Origin: Paenibacillus sp. MSJ-34
GTDB lineage: Bacteria > Bacillota > Bacilli > Paenibacillales > Paenibacillaceae
DNA length: 64,000 bases
Direction: 5' to 3'
Assembly (NCBI RefSeq): GCF_018918005.1
Contig: NZ_JAHLPR010000031.1
Location: 1 to 64,000, forward strand
The notes beneath the pieces were generated by a model. The model searched no databases. It worked only from the letters and a program-made list of their open reading frames with translations, and was not told the origin of the DNA. Positions 53,279 to 62,057 of the stretch are shown here, one piece after another (the first letter of the stretch is position 1; the number at the start of each line of letters is the position of its first letter). Made by a program: the position numbers and the translations under genes.

Positions 53279-53686
53279 ATGAGTATCGATACAGAGCGTT
53301 TGCTATCTATTTTGAACCGTCCGCGGTACCATCAGTTTTTGGGATTGGAGCTTGTCGAGGCGAAGGAAGGATATATTAAGCTCCGTTTGCCGTTTCGCGA
53401 ACAATTTCTGGGAGACGAGTCCGGAACGTATATTCATGGAGGCATCCTGGCTTCGCTCATCGATATTGCCGGAGATTTCGCCTTGATTACGCTCCACAAC
53501 CGGGGGCTGCCGACGGTCGACCTAAGAATCGATTATTTGAGGCCCGCCCGCAAGGAAGATTTGTATGCGATCGCCACGGTCGTCAAAAACGGGCGTTCGT
53601 TAGGGATCGCCGATATTGCCGTCGAGAACGTCGAAGGCAAGCAAATCGCTGTAGGACGAGGGCTGTACAGCACCGCACAGGCTTAA
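53279..53686 (+). CDS. PaaI-type hotdog thioesterase
   Basis: A 135-residue hotdog protein. FLGDESGTYIHGGILASLID is the PaaI signature (HGG at the active site, followed by the helix with the catalytic Asp), and DLRIDYLRPARKEDLYAIAT follows. It hydrolyses acyl-CoA thioesters, perhaps to rescue CoA from dead-end intermediates of the acid activated by the adjacent synthetase. Confidence 0.88.
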   Translation: MSIDTERLLSILNRPRYHQFLGLELVEAKEGYIKLRLPFREQFLGDESGTYIHGGILASLIDIAGDFALITLHNRGLPTVDLRIDYLRPARKEDLYAIATVVKNGRSLGIADIAVENVEGKQIAVGRGLYSTAQA

Positions 53687-53720
53687 CAGATATGCGCTAT
53701 ACATGGGGAGGAGCATGAAC

Positions 53721-54875
53721 ATGAACAACAAAACGTATGGAATCGTCGTTTCCGTCCTGCTGGCCTTGACTTTGGTCGTCTCCGCCTGCGGCAGCCCTGC
53801 CGGTTCCGCCGAGAATGGCGGCTCTTCGCAGGAAGATATCGTACTGGCGGTGGCCGGGCCCATGAGCGGCGACGGAGCGGAGTACGGCAAGGCCTTCAAG
53901 GAAGGGGCGGAATTGGCGGTTTCCAAATATAACGATCAAGGCGGATATGGAGGAAGAAAAGTAAGGCTTGTGTTCGGCGACGACAAGAACGATCCCAAAG
54001 AAGCGGCCAATGTTGCCCAGAAGCTCGCATCGGACTCGAAAGTGCTCGCGGTGATCGGCCATTGGAGCAGTTCGGCCACCTATGCCGGCATTCCGATATA
54101 CGAGCGCAACCAAATTCCGATGATTACGCCGACGGCTTCGCATCCGGATTTGACCAAAGAGGAAACGAAGTGGATTTTCCGAAGTTCCACGACACAGGAC
54201 ATGGAAGGGGAAAACTTGGCGGATTATGCGGTAAATATATTGGGCAAGAAAAAAATCGCGGTGCTGTACATCAACTCGGACTGGGGCAAGTCCAACGCCG
54301 ACGCCTTTAAACGGTTTGCGGAGCAATTCGGGGCCGAAGTGGCTGTCTTCGATTCCTATCCTCCGGGACAAAACATCGACTATACGTCCGCGCTCACGAA
54401 AGTGAAAGGGGTCAATCCCGACCTTCTATATTTGGGAAGCTTATATAACGAAGGGGTTCTCATTATTAAACAAGCGAAAGAAATGGGGATACAGGCCGAT
54501 TTCATGGGCGCTTCTCCGTTCGACTCCGAAGGTTTCCTGCAAGCGGGAAGCTCGGTGGAAGGCGTATATCTGGACTCTTTGTACTTCCCGGAAGCCGAAG
54601 ATGAGCGGGTGCAGACGTTTGTAAAAGATTTCCGGGAGATGTTCAACCACGAAGCGGGGTACTTCAACGCATTGGCTCACGATGCCACGCTGGCCGTCCT
54701 GGAAGGACTGGATAAGGGAGGCCCGACGCGGGAAGGCATTCGGAACGAGATGGAGAAACTGAACGGTTTTCCGGTCGTGACCGGGGAGATCAAGTTTGAC
54801 GAGAAACGAGACGATGTCAACAAGCCATATTATAATCTGGTAGTCAAAGACGGAAAGTTTGTGCTTCATAAATAA
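53721..54875 (+). CDS. LIV-type ABC transporter substrate-binding lipoprotein
   Basis: A 384-residue class I periplasmic-type binding protein with a signal peptide ending in lipobox VVSAC. Typical blocks are IVLAVAGPMSGDGAEYGKAF, VIGHWSSSATYAGIPIYERN and IPMITPTASHPDLT. Although the family is named for branched-chain amino acids, many members bind aromatic or aliphatic acids and amides. Its place beside an acyl-CoA synthetase suggests it captures the acid degraded here. ATG 53721 has the best spacing to GGGGAGGAG. Confidence 0.9.
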   Translation: MNNKTYGIVVSVLLALTLVVSACGSPAGSAENGGSSQEDIVLAVAGPMSGDGAEYGKAFKEGAELAVSKYNDQGGYGGRKVRLVFGDDKNDPKEAANVAQKLASDSKVLAVIGHWSSSATYAGIPIYERNQIPMITPTASHPDLTKEETKWIFRSSTTQDMEGENLADYAVNILGKKKIAVLYINSDWGKSNADAFKRFAEQFGAEVAVFDSYPPGQNIDYTSALTKVKGVNPDLLYLGSLYNEGVLIIKQAKEMGIQADFMGASPFDSEGFLQAGSSVEGVYLDSLYFPEAEDERVQTFVKDFREMFNHEAGYFNALAHDATLAVLEGLDKGGPTREGIRNEMEKLNGFPVVTGEIKFDEKRDDVNKPYYNLVVKDGKFVLHK

Positions 54876-54937
54876 ACCTTCGATGCCTGCTCTTTTCTTG
54901 CGGTCGGCGGGCATCCTTGTCGAATGGGGAGTTTGGC

Positions 54938-55819
54938 ATGATTATCGTTGAACAACTTATCAACGGCCTCGCTTTGGGAGGCGTCTACGCCCTCATTGCA
55001 TTAGGTTTTACTTTAATATTCGGGGTTCTTCGTTTATTTCATATTTCGCACGGCGATGTGCTGATGTTCTCGGGATATGTGTTAATTTCGATCGTGATTT
55101 TCGGGTTCGGCCATCTGCCTTTCTGGCTTGTTCTCTTATTGGCGATGGCCATTGCCGCCGTATTGGGAATCGGCGTGGAAAGAATCGCTTTCCGCCCTTA
55201 CCGCAAGTCGGAAGCCATTATTCCTCTGATCAGCGGCATCGGGGTATCGCTCATATTGCAAAATTTGGCCATGATCATTTGGGGACCGGGCCAAATCAAC
55301 TACCGTCTGGAAGTGGGCATCGGCAATTTGAACTTTGGAGGCCTGCAAATTACCGGCATCCGGGCGGTCATTCTCGTCTCCTGTATCTTGATTATGGCGG
55401 CGTTCAACTACTGGCTGTTCAAGACGCGGACGGGACGGGCGATCCGGGCGACCGCCAGCGACTCTCAAACCGCCAGCATGATGGGAATCCGTCCCGAGTG
55501 GATCATTATTATTACGTTTGCCGTCGGCTCTTCGTTGGCGGGAGCGGCTACGGCGCTCATGGGCGCCTTGTACGGCGCGATTTATCCCGGACTCGGATTT
55601 TCCATGGGACTGAAAGCATTTGCCGCTTCCATCCTGGGCGGATTGGGGAGCATGACCGGAGCCATCGTCGGCGGATTGCTGCTGGGCGTGCTGGAAGTAT
55701 TGACGGCGAGCTATATTAACGTAGCCTATCAAGACGCGATTGCGATGGCGATATTGATTGGGGTTCTGCTGCTGCGTCCGAACGGCATTATGGGGAAATC
55801 GGTGGAGGAGAAACTATGA
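54938..55819 (+). CDS. livH: LIV-type ABC permease (LivH-like)
   Basis: A 293-residue membrane protein: LINGLALGGVYALIALGFTL at the start and AFAASILGGLGSMTGAIVGG near the end, as in LivH. It pairs with the LivM-like protein, whose ATG overlaps its stop by four bases. ATG 54938 follows GGGGA by seven bases. Confidence 0.92.
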   Translation: MIIVEQLINGLALGGVYALIALGFTLIFGVLRLFHISHGDVLMFSGYVLISIVIFGFGHLPFWLVLLLAMAIAAVLGIGVERIAFRPYRKSEAIIPLISGIGVSLILQNLAMIIWGPGQINYRLEVGIGNLNFGGLQITGIRAVILVSCILIMAAFNYWLFKTRTGRAIRATASDSQTASMMGIRPEWIIIITFAVGSSLAGAATALMGALYGAIYPGLGFSMGLKAFAASILGGLGSMTGAIVGGLLLGVLEVLTASYINVAYQDAIAMAILIGVLLLRPNGIMGKSVEEKL

Positions 55820-56730
55820 ACAGGAAGAAAATTGCCGCTATCGCGCTCATTGCGCTTCTTCTGCTTTTCCCCCTAGTCGTCAATGATATCTATATTCAAA
55901 GAATTGCCGTCATATCTTGTATTTTCGCGATTCTATCTCTCGGTTTAGGGGTTTTGGTAGGACAGGTCAAGCTGGTGTCGGCCGGCCATGCCGGTTTTTT
56001 CGGCATCGGCGCCTACACTTCCGCGCTGCTGACCACGCGTGCGGACCTGCCTTTCCTGGTCGGCTTGATCGGTGCGATTCTGATTACCGCACTCGTCGGC
56101 TTTCTGTTCTCTATTCCGGTGCTCAGGCTGAAAGGCCATTATTTGGCGATGGCTACGCTGGCGTTCGGCATTGTCGTGCAGATGGTCCTGCTGAATTGGG
56201 AGACGCTGACGAACGGGCCTAACGGCATTCCGGGCATCCCGTTCCCTTCCCTGTTTACGCTCGAAATAAGAACCGACAGAAGCATGTATTATTTTTGCTT
56301 CCTATTGCTGCTTCTCGTCTTGTTCGGCCTATCGCGCTTGTACCGTTCTCCGGTCGGACGGACGTTTCGCCTGATTCGGGAAGACGATATCGCGGCCGCG
56401 ACGCTCGGCGTCCACGTCGTCCGCTATAAAGTCATCGCTTTTACCGTTTCCGCGGGATTGGCGGGGATGGCGGGCAGCTTGTTCGCCCACTATATGACTT
56501 ATATCAATTACGATACCTTCAGTCCGTTGGAATCTTTCATGATCATGGCTATGGTCGTAGTCGGAGGCATGTCCACTTTGCTCGGCCCTGTCGTCGGAGC
56601 CGTTCTGTTGTCTTCCATTCCTGAGCTGCTAAGGGATTTGGCCGACTACCGGATGCTCATATACGGGCTCGTATTGGTCGTTGTGCTGTTGTGGAGACCG
56701 CAGGGGATTCTCGGCAAAAAAGGATCCTAA
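55816..56730 (+). CDS. livM: LIV-type ABC permease (LivM-like)
   Basis: A 304-residue permease: GQVKLVSAGHAGFFGIGAYT at the start, RLIREDDIAAATLGVHVVRY and KVIAFTVSAGLAGMAGSLFA in the middle, and MVVVGGMSTLLGPVVGAVLL near the end. It is the second membrane subunit of the importer. Confidence 0.92.
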   Translation: MNRKKIAAIALIALLLLFPLVVNDIYIQRIAVISCIFAILSLGLGVLVGQVKLVSAGHAGFFGIGAYTSALLTTRADLPFLVGLIGAILITALVGFLFSIPVLRLKGHYLAMATLAFGIVVQMVLLNWETLTNGPNGIPGIPFPSLFTLEIRTDRSMYYFCFLLLLLVLFGLSRLYRSPVGRTFRLIREDDIAAATLGVHVVRYKVIAFTVSAGLAGMAGSLFAHYMTYINYDTFSPLESFMIMAMVVVGGMSTLLGPVVGAVLLSSIPELLRDLADYRMLIYGLVLVVVLLWRPQGILGKKGS

Positions 56731-56757
56731 ACCTTGTACAAGTAGGGGACGAATACC

Positions 56758-57534
56758 ATGAACAATATCATTTTAAAGGCAGAGGGATTATGCAAATATT
56801 ACGGCGGAGTGCGGGCGGTCGATCAATTTTCCTATGCTTTGGAAGAAGGGAAGCTCATCGGCTTGATCGGGCCGAACGGCGCGGGCAAATCCACGCTGTT
56901 CAATTTGCTGAGCGGCGCGGTCAAACCGACCCATGGAACGATTGAAATCGGCGGGGAAGCGGTCCATGGCAAACGGCCCGACGAGTTTTCCAGGAAAGGC
57001 GTCGCCAGAACGTTCCAAAATTTGCGGTTGTTTAAGGGTTTGTCCGTGATGGAAAATGTGCTTGCCGGATTTCATCAAAGGTCGGATTTGAGCATCGCTC
57101 GCGGAATTCTCGGCTTGCCTTCGTTTCGCCGCAAAGAGAAAGAGACGGAAGAGAAGGCGAAATCGCTGCTGGATTCGTTCGGATTATTGGGCAAAAAGGA
57201 CGAACTGGCCGTAAACCTGTCTTACGGCGATCAGCGAAGGCTGGAAATCGTAAGGTCGATGGCCACGCAGCCGCGGATTTTATTTCTCGACGAGCCGGCC
57301 GCCGGAATGAATCCGTATGAAAGCCGCCAACTCGTCGAACTGATTCGGCAAGTCTGGGAAGAGCGCCGTTTGACGGTCGTGCTGATCGAGCATGATATGG
57401 ATGTCGTGATGAATTTGAGCCAGGAGGTGCTCGTGCTGGATTACGGCAAATTGATTTTCCACGGAACGCCCGATGAGGTGAGAAACAGCGATCTCGTCCG
57501 CGAAGCTTATCTGGGAGGTGATCTGGATGATTGA
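56758..57534 (+). CDS. livG: LIV-type ABC ATPase (LivG-like)
   Basis: A 258-residue ATPase: Walker A GPNGAGKST, LivG-specific RKGVARTFQNLRLFKGLSVM, signature LSYGDQRRLEIVRSM, Walker B ILFLDEPAAGMNP and switch His in VVLIEHDMDVVM. It powers the importer with the next gene product, which starts just before this gene's stop. Confidence 0.93.
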   Translation: MNNIILKAEGLCKYYGGVRAVDQFSYALEEGKLIGLIGPNGAGKSTLFNLLSGAVKPTHGTIEIGGEAVHGKRPDEFSRKGVARTFQNLRLFKGLSVMENVLAGFHQRSDLSIARGILGLPSFRRKEKETEEKAKSLLDSFGLLGKKDELAVNLSYGDQRRLEIVRSMATQPRILFLDEPAAGMNPYESRQLVELIRQVWEERRLTVVLIEHDMDVVMNLSQEVLVLDYGKLIFHGTPDEVRNSDLVREAYLGGDLDD

Positions 57535-58237
57535 GTTGGAACGGCTTACCGTCGCGTACGGTTCCGTCGTGGCGGTAAGGGAAGCGAGTCTGCGCGTGGA
57601 TCGGGGAGAGATTGTCGGGCTGATCGGACTGAACGGAGCCGGGAAATCTACGATTATGAACAGCATTTCCGGCCTGGTGCCTCCTACATCGGGCAAAATC
57701 ATGTTTCAGGGCAACGACATTACCGGCACTCCGCCTTCGGCGGTGCCTCGCCTTGGAATCAGCCATGTCCCGGAAGGGAGAAGGATCTTTGCCGATTTGA
57801 CGGTGGAGGAAAATTTGTATGTCGGCGGGTATCGTCATGGCCGTGAGAAACTGTCCGGAGACTTGCGGAGGGTGTATGAGCTTTTTCCGCGCCTGCTGGA
57901 GCGCAAAACGCAGCGCGCCGGGAATTTAAGCGGTGGAGAGCAGCAGATGCTCGCCATCGGAAGAGCGCTCATGTCTCGGCCTTCGTTTCTTATTCTGGAC
58001 GAACCGTCGCTCGGTTTGGCTCCTCTGGTCGTCAAGCAGGTTTTTGAGCTTATTCGGGAAATTCATAGGGAAGGCATGACGATTCTCCTTGTGGAACAGA
58101 ACGTGGAACTGGCTTTGAAGCATGTGGATCGAGCCTATATTATACAGAGCGGCGAAATCAAGCTGGAAGGAACGCCGGACAAACTGAGGTCGCAAAGCGA
58201 ACTGATGGCCGAATATTTGGGATCGATCGGCGTTTGA
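57527..58237 (+). CDS. livF: LIV-type ABC ATPase (LivF-like)
   Basis: A 236-residue ATPase: GLNGAGKST, LGISHVPEGRRIFADLTVEE (LivF type), LSGGEQQMLAIGRALMS, LILDEPSLGLAPLVV and VEQNVELALK. It starts at ATG 57527 after GGGAGGTGATC, eight bases inside the LivG-like gene. It is the last transporter gene. After it comes a 1-kb gap of repeats before the acyl-CoA dehydrogenase. Confidence 0.93.
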   Translation: MIELERLTVAYGSVVAVREASLRVDRGEIVGLIGLNGAGKSTIMNSISGLVPPTSGKIMFQGNDITGTPPSAVPRLGISHVPEGRRIFADLTVEENLYVGGYRHGREKLSGDLRRVYELFPRLLERKTQRAGNLSGGEQQMLAIGRALMSRPSFLILDEPSLGLAPLVVKQVFELIREIHREGMTILLVEQNVELALKHVDRAYIIQSGEIKLEGTPDKLRSQSELMAEYLGSIGV

Positions 58238-58554
58238 GCGTAACGGACATAGCGGCTGATTGGACGAACGAATTGCCCCCTTTCGCGGCGAAACGCACGT
58301 CTTCTCCGGCTTGCGTTGCGGCATTGCATGAAGCGTTGGTACCGGACTATCGTTCGGTGCTTCCGCGGCATGGCTCGAATTCGTCGGCCCCGGCCCAGAA
58401 CCAGTATGGGCGTTACCGTGCGCCGGAGCGCTTCACTATCAAAATACCCTATTAGCGCCCCACAATTCTCTATTTTCGGCCATATGTCCGGTTTTGTTGG
58501 AGTGTTGGGTACCAAATGGAGTCAATTTCAAAATACCGCTTGGAGCCGACGACC

Positions 58555-58860
58555 CATCGTGTGCGCTAACGAAACGTAGACACGCTGATCGCCTGGTAAA
58601 TCACCTTGTTGCTCGTTGTAACGAAACTGAAACACGCTATTGAAGGGAAAAAGGCGATAAAACCGCCGATTTCCTATGAATAGCGATACGTACTTTCGTT
58701 AAATTGGGAAACTCTTCATTTTGAGCCCAATAAGGATTGCGAGTTTCGTTAGCGGCAATAAGGAGCGTAGTCGCACGGATTACCTAGGGAGGTAGGCCCT
58801 TCAATACGTGCAATAAAGCCGGTTACACCAACGGTGGTGAATGATGAAATTGACTCCATG
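58555..58860 (+). repeat. dispersed intergenic repeat, copy D
   Basis: Matches copy B in the same orientation from GCTAACGAAAC (58565) through CACGCT, CGCCGATTTCC, GTACTTTCGTTA, GAGCCCAATAAGGATT and TTTCGTTAGCG to CAACGGTGG and GACTCCAT. It lies inside the catabolic cluster between livF and the acyl-CoA dehydrogenase gene. Confidence 0.75.
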
Positions 58861-59250
58861 TGCATCTTTTAACCCGTTTTGATCGGTTGATGCAGCAATG
58901 CCTGCGATAATACATCTTTTTTCTCGCTTCGATGGAGGAAGGGATGGTTTGGGACGGAAATTCCTGTATCATCGCAGACTTGTTGCCTCATTTCCTGTTT
59001 TTAATGGCTGAATATCTGTATTTTTGCAGGAATTCTCGTCTTCGCCACGGTAAGTTCCGGCCAATCACGCCTTACAACTTCCCTGAACTCGAATCCGCTG
59101 CTTTTATCGATGTCACGTCAGCGTTGTTTCGAGCGTTAATGTTGAATCGCCCCGGAATTCATCTTTTTTTCACCCTTTGTTGAAATTCCATTCGCTCAGG
59201 ACGGAGAAAAGACGGCTTCTGAACCAAGGGGATTTCGACAAAAGCGGCTA
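58857..59250. repeat. dispersed repeat module E, copy 2, and adjoining gene-free sequence
   Basis: 58857-58978 matches 42465-42592. 59025-59049 matches 33645-33667. The rest up to the acyl-CoA dehydrogenase ribosome site shows no credible gene; a frame at 58932-59183 lacks a ribosome site and family sequence. The segment 58238-58555 likewise holds nothing I can identify. Confidence 0.6.
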
Positions 59251-59276
59251 TATAAAACTTGTAGGAGGGCTTTCAT

Positions 59277-60455
59277 ATGCCGTCACGTTACTCCGATGCT
59301 TTTGTACGCAACGAGAGAGAAGAACAAATAACGGCCATGGCCGACCGGCTGGCTGCCGGATTCGCCGAAAGAGCCGCCGTTCACGATGAGGAAGGCTCTT
59401 TTCCGTTCGATAACTTTGAGGAATTGCGCAAAGCGGGTTATTTGAAGCTTACCGTACCGCAAGAGTACGGCGGAGACGGCGCTTCGTTGTATGAAACGCT
59501 TCTGGCCCAGGAGAGGCTCGGAAGGGGCGACGGTTCGACGGCTTTGGCCGTCGGATGGCATATCGGCCTGATGCTCCATTATTCGCGCACGCGGCTGTGG
59601 CCGGAGGAATTGTTCGCCGAGTTCTGCAGGGAAGTCGCTAGGGATGGCGCGCTCATTAACGTCTTCGCCTCCGAACCCGCTACGGGGAGTCCGACGCGCG
59701 GCGGACGGTTTGAAACGAAAGCGGTCAGAGCCGAAGGAGGATGGCTGATTAGCGGAAGGAAAACATATTGTACGTTAAGTCCGATTCTCCGCCATTTTAT
59801 CGTATCCGCCAGCCTGGACGGCGAAGAGGGAACGGCGGATTTTCTGGTTCGAAGCGGACCCGGGATTCAAGTGGAAGAAACCTGGAACACGCTAGGAATG
59901 AGAGCGACCGGCAGCCACGACCTGATCCTCCAAGACGTATTCGTGCCCGATCGCGATAGAATGACCCGGGCGGACCGGGCGCCGGGCCCGCATGAGGATG
60001 ACGGCAACGGCTGGATGCTGCATATTCCGGCTTGTTATCTCGGAATCGCTTGGGCGGCCAGAGATTTCGCCATCCGTTACGCCAGGGAATATCGTCCCAA
60101 CAGCTTGCCGGGCCCGATCGCGGATTTGGCTCACATTCAGGACAAAATCGGTGCGATCGAGGAAAAGCTTATTACCGCCCGCACCTTGCTGTACTCGGTA
60201 GCGGACCGTTGGGACCGCGATCCGCAAGGGCAATCCGCGCTGAGGAACGAATTGGGGCTGGCGAAGACGGTGGCGGTCAACAACGCGATTTCGGTTGTTG
60301 ATCTTGCCATGCGAATTGTCGGAGGGGCGAGCCTGTCGCGCAAGCTTCCGCTGGAAAGATGGTACCGCGACGTACGCGCCGGCCTCCATAATCCGCCGAT
60401 GGAAGACGCCGTCCGGCTCGGGCTGGCGCGAAGGGCGCTGCAGGAAAAGCCGTAA
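59277..60455 (+). CDS. acyl-CoA dehydrogenase family protein
   Basis: A 392-residue flavoprotein: LRKAGYLKLTVPQEYGGDGA, LINVFASEPATGSPTRGGRF, GGWLISGRKTYCTLSPILRH, MRATGSHDLILQDVFVP and VDLAMRIVGGASLSRKLPLE, WYRDVRAG. This is the ACAD fold with FAD-binding and acyl-CoA-binding segments, closest to the divergent sulfur-compound/monooxygenase-like branch by the EPATGSPTRGG wording. It would oxidise an acyl-CoA, or use reduced flavin. TAGGAGGG precedes the ATG. The gene starts after a repeat-filled gap, so it probably has its own promoter. Confidence 0.8.
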   Translation: MPSRYSDAFVRNEREEQITAMADRLAAGFAERAAVHDEEGSFPFDNFEELRKAGYLKLTVPQEYGGDGASLYETLLAQERLGRGDGSTALAVGWHIGLMLHYSRTRLWPEELFAEFCREVARDGALINVFASEPATGSPTRGGRFETKAVRAEGGWLISGRKTYCTLSPILRHFIVSASLDGEEGTADFLVRSGPGIQVEETWNTLGMRATGSHDLILQDVFVPDRDRMTRADRAPGPHEDDGNGWMLHIPACYLGIAWAARDFAIRYAREYRPNSLPGPIADLAHIQDKIGAIEEKLITARTLLYSVADRWDRDPQGQSALRNELGLAKTVAVNNAISVVDLAMRIVGGASLSRKLPLERWYRDVRAGLHNPPMEDAVRLGLARRALQEKP

Positions 60456-60504
60456 TTGCCCGGCCGATCGGAGGATGGCCGGAGCGGAAAGGAAGTGCGA
60501 ACGA

Positions 60505-61305
60505 ATGTCGGTTTTTGCAAAAGACGCGTTAAGCGGCAAACATGGAATCGTAACCGGCGCGTCCGGCGAAATCGGCGAGGCGATAGTGCGGGAGGCCGTT
60601 CTCATGGGCGCAGCGGTTACCGTCACGGGAAGAAACGCCGATAAGCTGGAACGGTTGCGCCGATCCGTGATCCGGGAAGCTCCGGAAGCGGCCGTTCATA
60701 TAATACCGGCCGACCTGTCGAAGCAGGCGGGCCGTGACCTTCTTGTGGCCGAGGCGGAGAGATGGGGCGGACCGCCGTCTTTTCTGGTGAACAATGCGGG
60801 CATATACGAAGCCGGCACGATGGAGGAGCTTGACGAGGAGCAGTTGACACGTGTTATGCATCTGAACTATACAGTGTCCGTCCTGCTCGCCCAGAAGGTA
60901 TACGAGTCGATGAAAACCCGCAAGGAAGGTGCGATCGTGAATGTATCCTCTTTGTCGGGTCTTAGGGGAAGCTACGGAAATACCGCGTATGCGGCGTCCA
61001 AATTCGCCTTGATCGGCTTTACCCATTGTATGGCGCTGGAGGCGATCAAGCATGGAATCCGCGTGAACGCCGTATGCCCCGGTTTCGTCGAAACGGAAAT
61101 GGGCTATTCGGTTATTCGGAAACAATCGGAATATACGGGAGAATCGCTTGAAGAACAAATCCGCCGCACCAAGGAAGGCATCCCGTCCGGGAGAATCACG
61201 ACGCCTGCGGAGGCAGCCCGGACCGTTGCTTTTTTGCTGACGGAAGCAGCCGGAAATATCGTCGGCGAAGCGGTCAAAATTTCAGGCGGCGCGCTGTTAA
61301 GATAG
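60505..61305 (+). CDS. SDR-family NAD(P)-dependent oxidoreductase
   Basis: A 266-residue short-chain dehydrogenase: cofactor loop GIVTGASGEIGEAIV, LVNNAGIYEAG, catalytic Ser in VNVSSLSGLRG, YAASK catalytic pair, VCPGFVETEM. It is FabG-like and could oxidise a 3-hydroxyacyl-CoA or a sterol-like alcohol after the acyl-CoA dehydrogenase step. ATG 60505 follows AAAGGAAG; an in-frame extension into the upstream gene is rejected. Confidence 0.88.
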   Translation: MSVFAKDALSGKHGIVTGASGEIGEAIVREAVLMGAAVTVTGRNADKLERLRRSVIREAPEAAVHIIPADLSKQAGRDLLVAEAERWGGPPSFLVNNAGIYEAGTMEELDEEQLTRVMHLNYTVSVLLAQKVYESMKTRKEGAIVNVSSLSGLRGSYGNTAYAASKFALIGFTHCMALEAIKHGIRVNAVCPGFVETEMGYSVIRKQSEYTGESLEEQIRRTKEGIPSGRITTPAEAARTVAFLLTEAAGNIVGEAVKISGGALLR

Positions 61306-61585
61306 CATCATGGGTGGCAAACCGCAATATTCCCTTGCATTGGGGACGTTTATGCCTTGTTTGCGAATTTTCATTCGTAACTAAGGCATTTTCGTTCCCG
61401 ATTTTCGTTTGAGCGGCGAAAACGGGATGAATTAGCGTCCGGCGATGTCTTATTAGAGACGACCAAGGACAATGGCCTAAAAAATGGGCGTCTTCATCAG
61501 TAACAAGTGCGGAGATGATTCCATAGATTGTAATCAAATATTCCTTTTCCTCAACAATTAAAAAATTTACGGAGGTTTGTAAAAA

Positions 61586-61876
61586 ATGAACGATTTCAAA
61601 AACGATCTTCAACAATTAAGCGTGAACCAATTCCAAACGGGAGAAATGACGCCGTGGAATCAAAGTCAGTATGCCGCCGGGCCGTACCCGGGAATACAGC
61701 AATCTGGCCCAAATCAGGCTGATCCGACCCGTCTTTGTATCGGCTTCTGCAGCGGTTTCTGCGCCGGTTTCTGCGCCGGTTTTTGCGGAGGATTTTGCAG
61801 CGGCTTCTGCGGAGGATTTTGCGGCGGTTTCTGCCACCATCGGTGCGGAGGATTTTGCCATCATCGATGCGGCTGA
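61586..61876 (+). CDS. Cys-repeat RiPP precursor (heterocycloanthracin/sonorensin-like TOMM)
   Basis: A 96-residue precursor. The leader (1-50: MNDFKNDLQQLSVNQFQTGE, MTPWNQSQ, PGIQQSG) resembles leaders of heterocycloanthracin/sonorensin-type bacteriocins. The core has Cys at 51, 55, 59 and every fourth residue to 95, twelve in all, with spacers GF plus Ser/Ala/Gly (GFCSGFCAGFC) and two HHR units at the end. Gly, Ser and Cys around it suit thiazole/oxazole formation by a cyclodehydratase. GGAGG lies upstream. The next gene encodes the matching maturation protein. Mature product and activity are unknown. Confidence 0.85.
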   Translation: MNDFKNDLQQLSVNQFQTGEMTPWNQSQYAAGPYPGIQQSGPNQADPTRLCIGFCSGFCAGFCAGFCGGFCSGFCGGFCGGFCHHRCGGFCHHRCG

Positions 61877-61919
61877 CCGGTGTCAGCCTGTATCCGCAAG
61901 AGTTAACGAGCAATGCCCG

Positions 61920-61949
61920 CCCCTGCACGGCCGATCGGTCCGGCAGGGG
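61920..61949 (+). terminator. hairpin between precursor and maturation gene
   Basis: CCCCTGC (61920-61926) pairs with GCAGGGG (61943-61949) around an inner CCGATCGG palindrome; the tail TTGTCTC is a weak T-tract. It may act as a partial terminator or 3'-end stabiliser that lets the precursor be made in excess. Confidence 0.6.
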
Positions 61950-62057
61950 TTGTCTCAATTTATTCCCGCATAACATGAAGGACAAATCGGCTTACATATA
62001 TATACCTAGAACGGATGTCGGCGGTTGGCGAATGATCGTAAGGAAAGGAGGAGTGAG

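Noticed and set aside
58932..59183. 83-codon open frame as a gene
   Set aside because: It lies within repeat module E and adjoining sequence, and there is no ribosome site.
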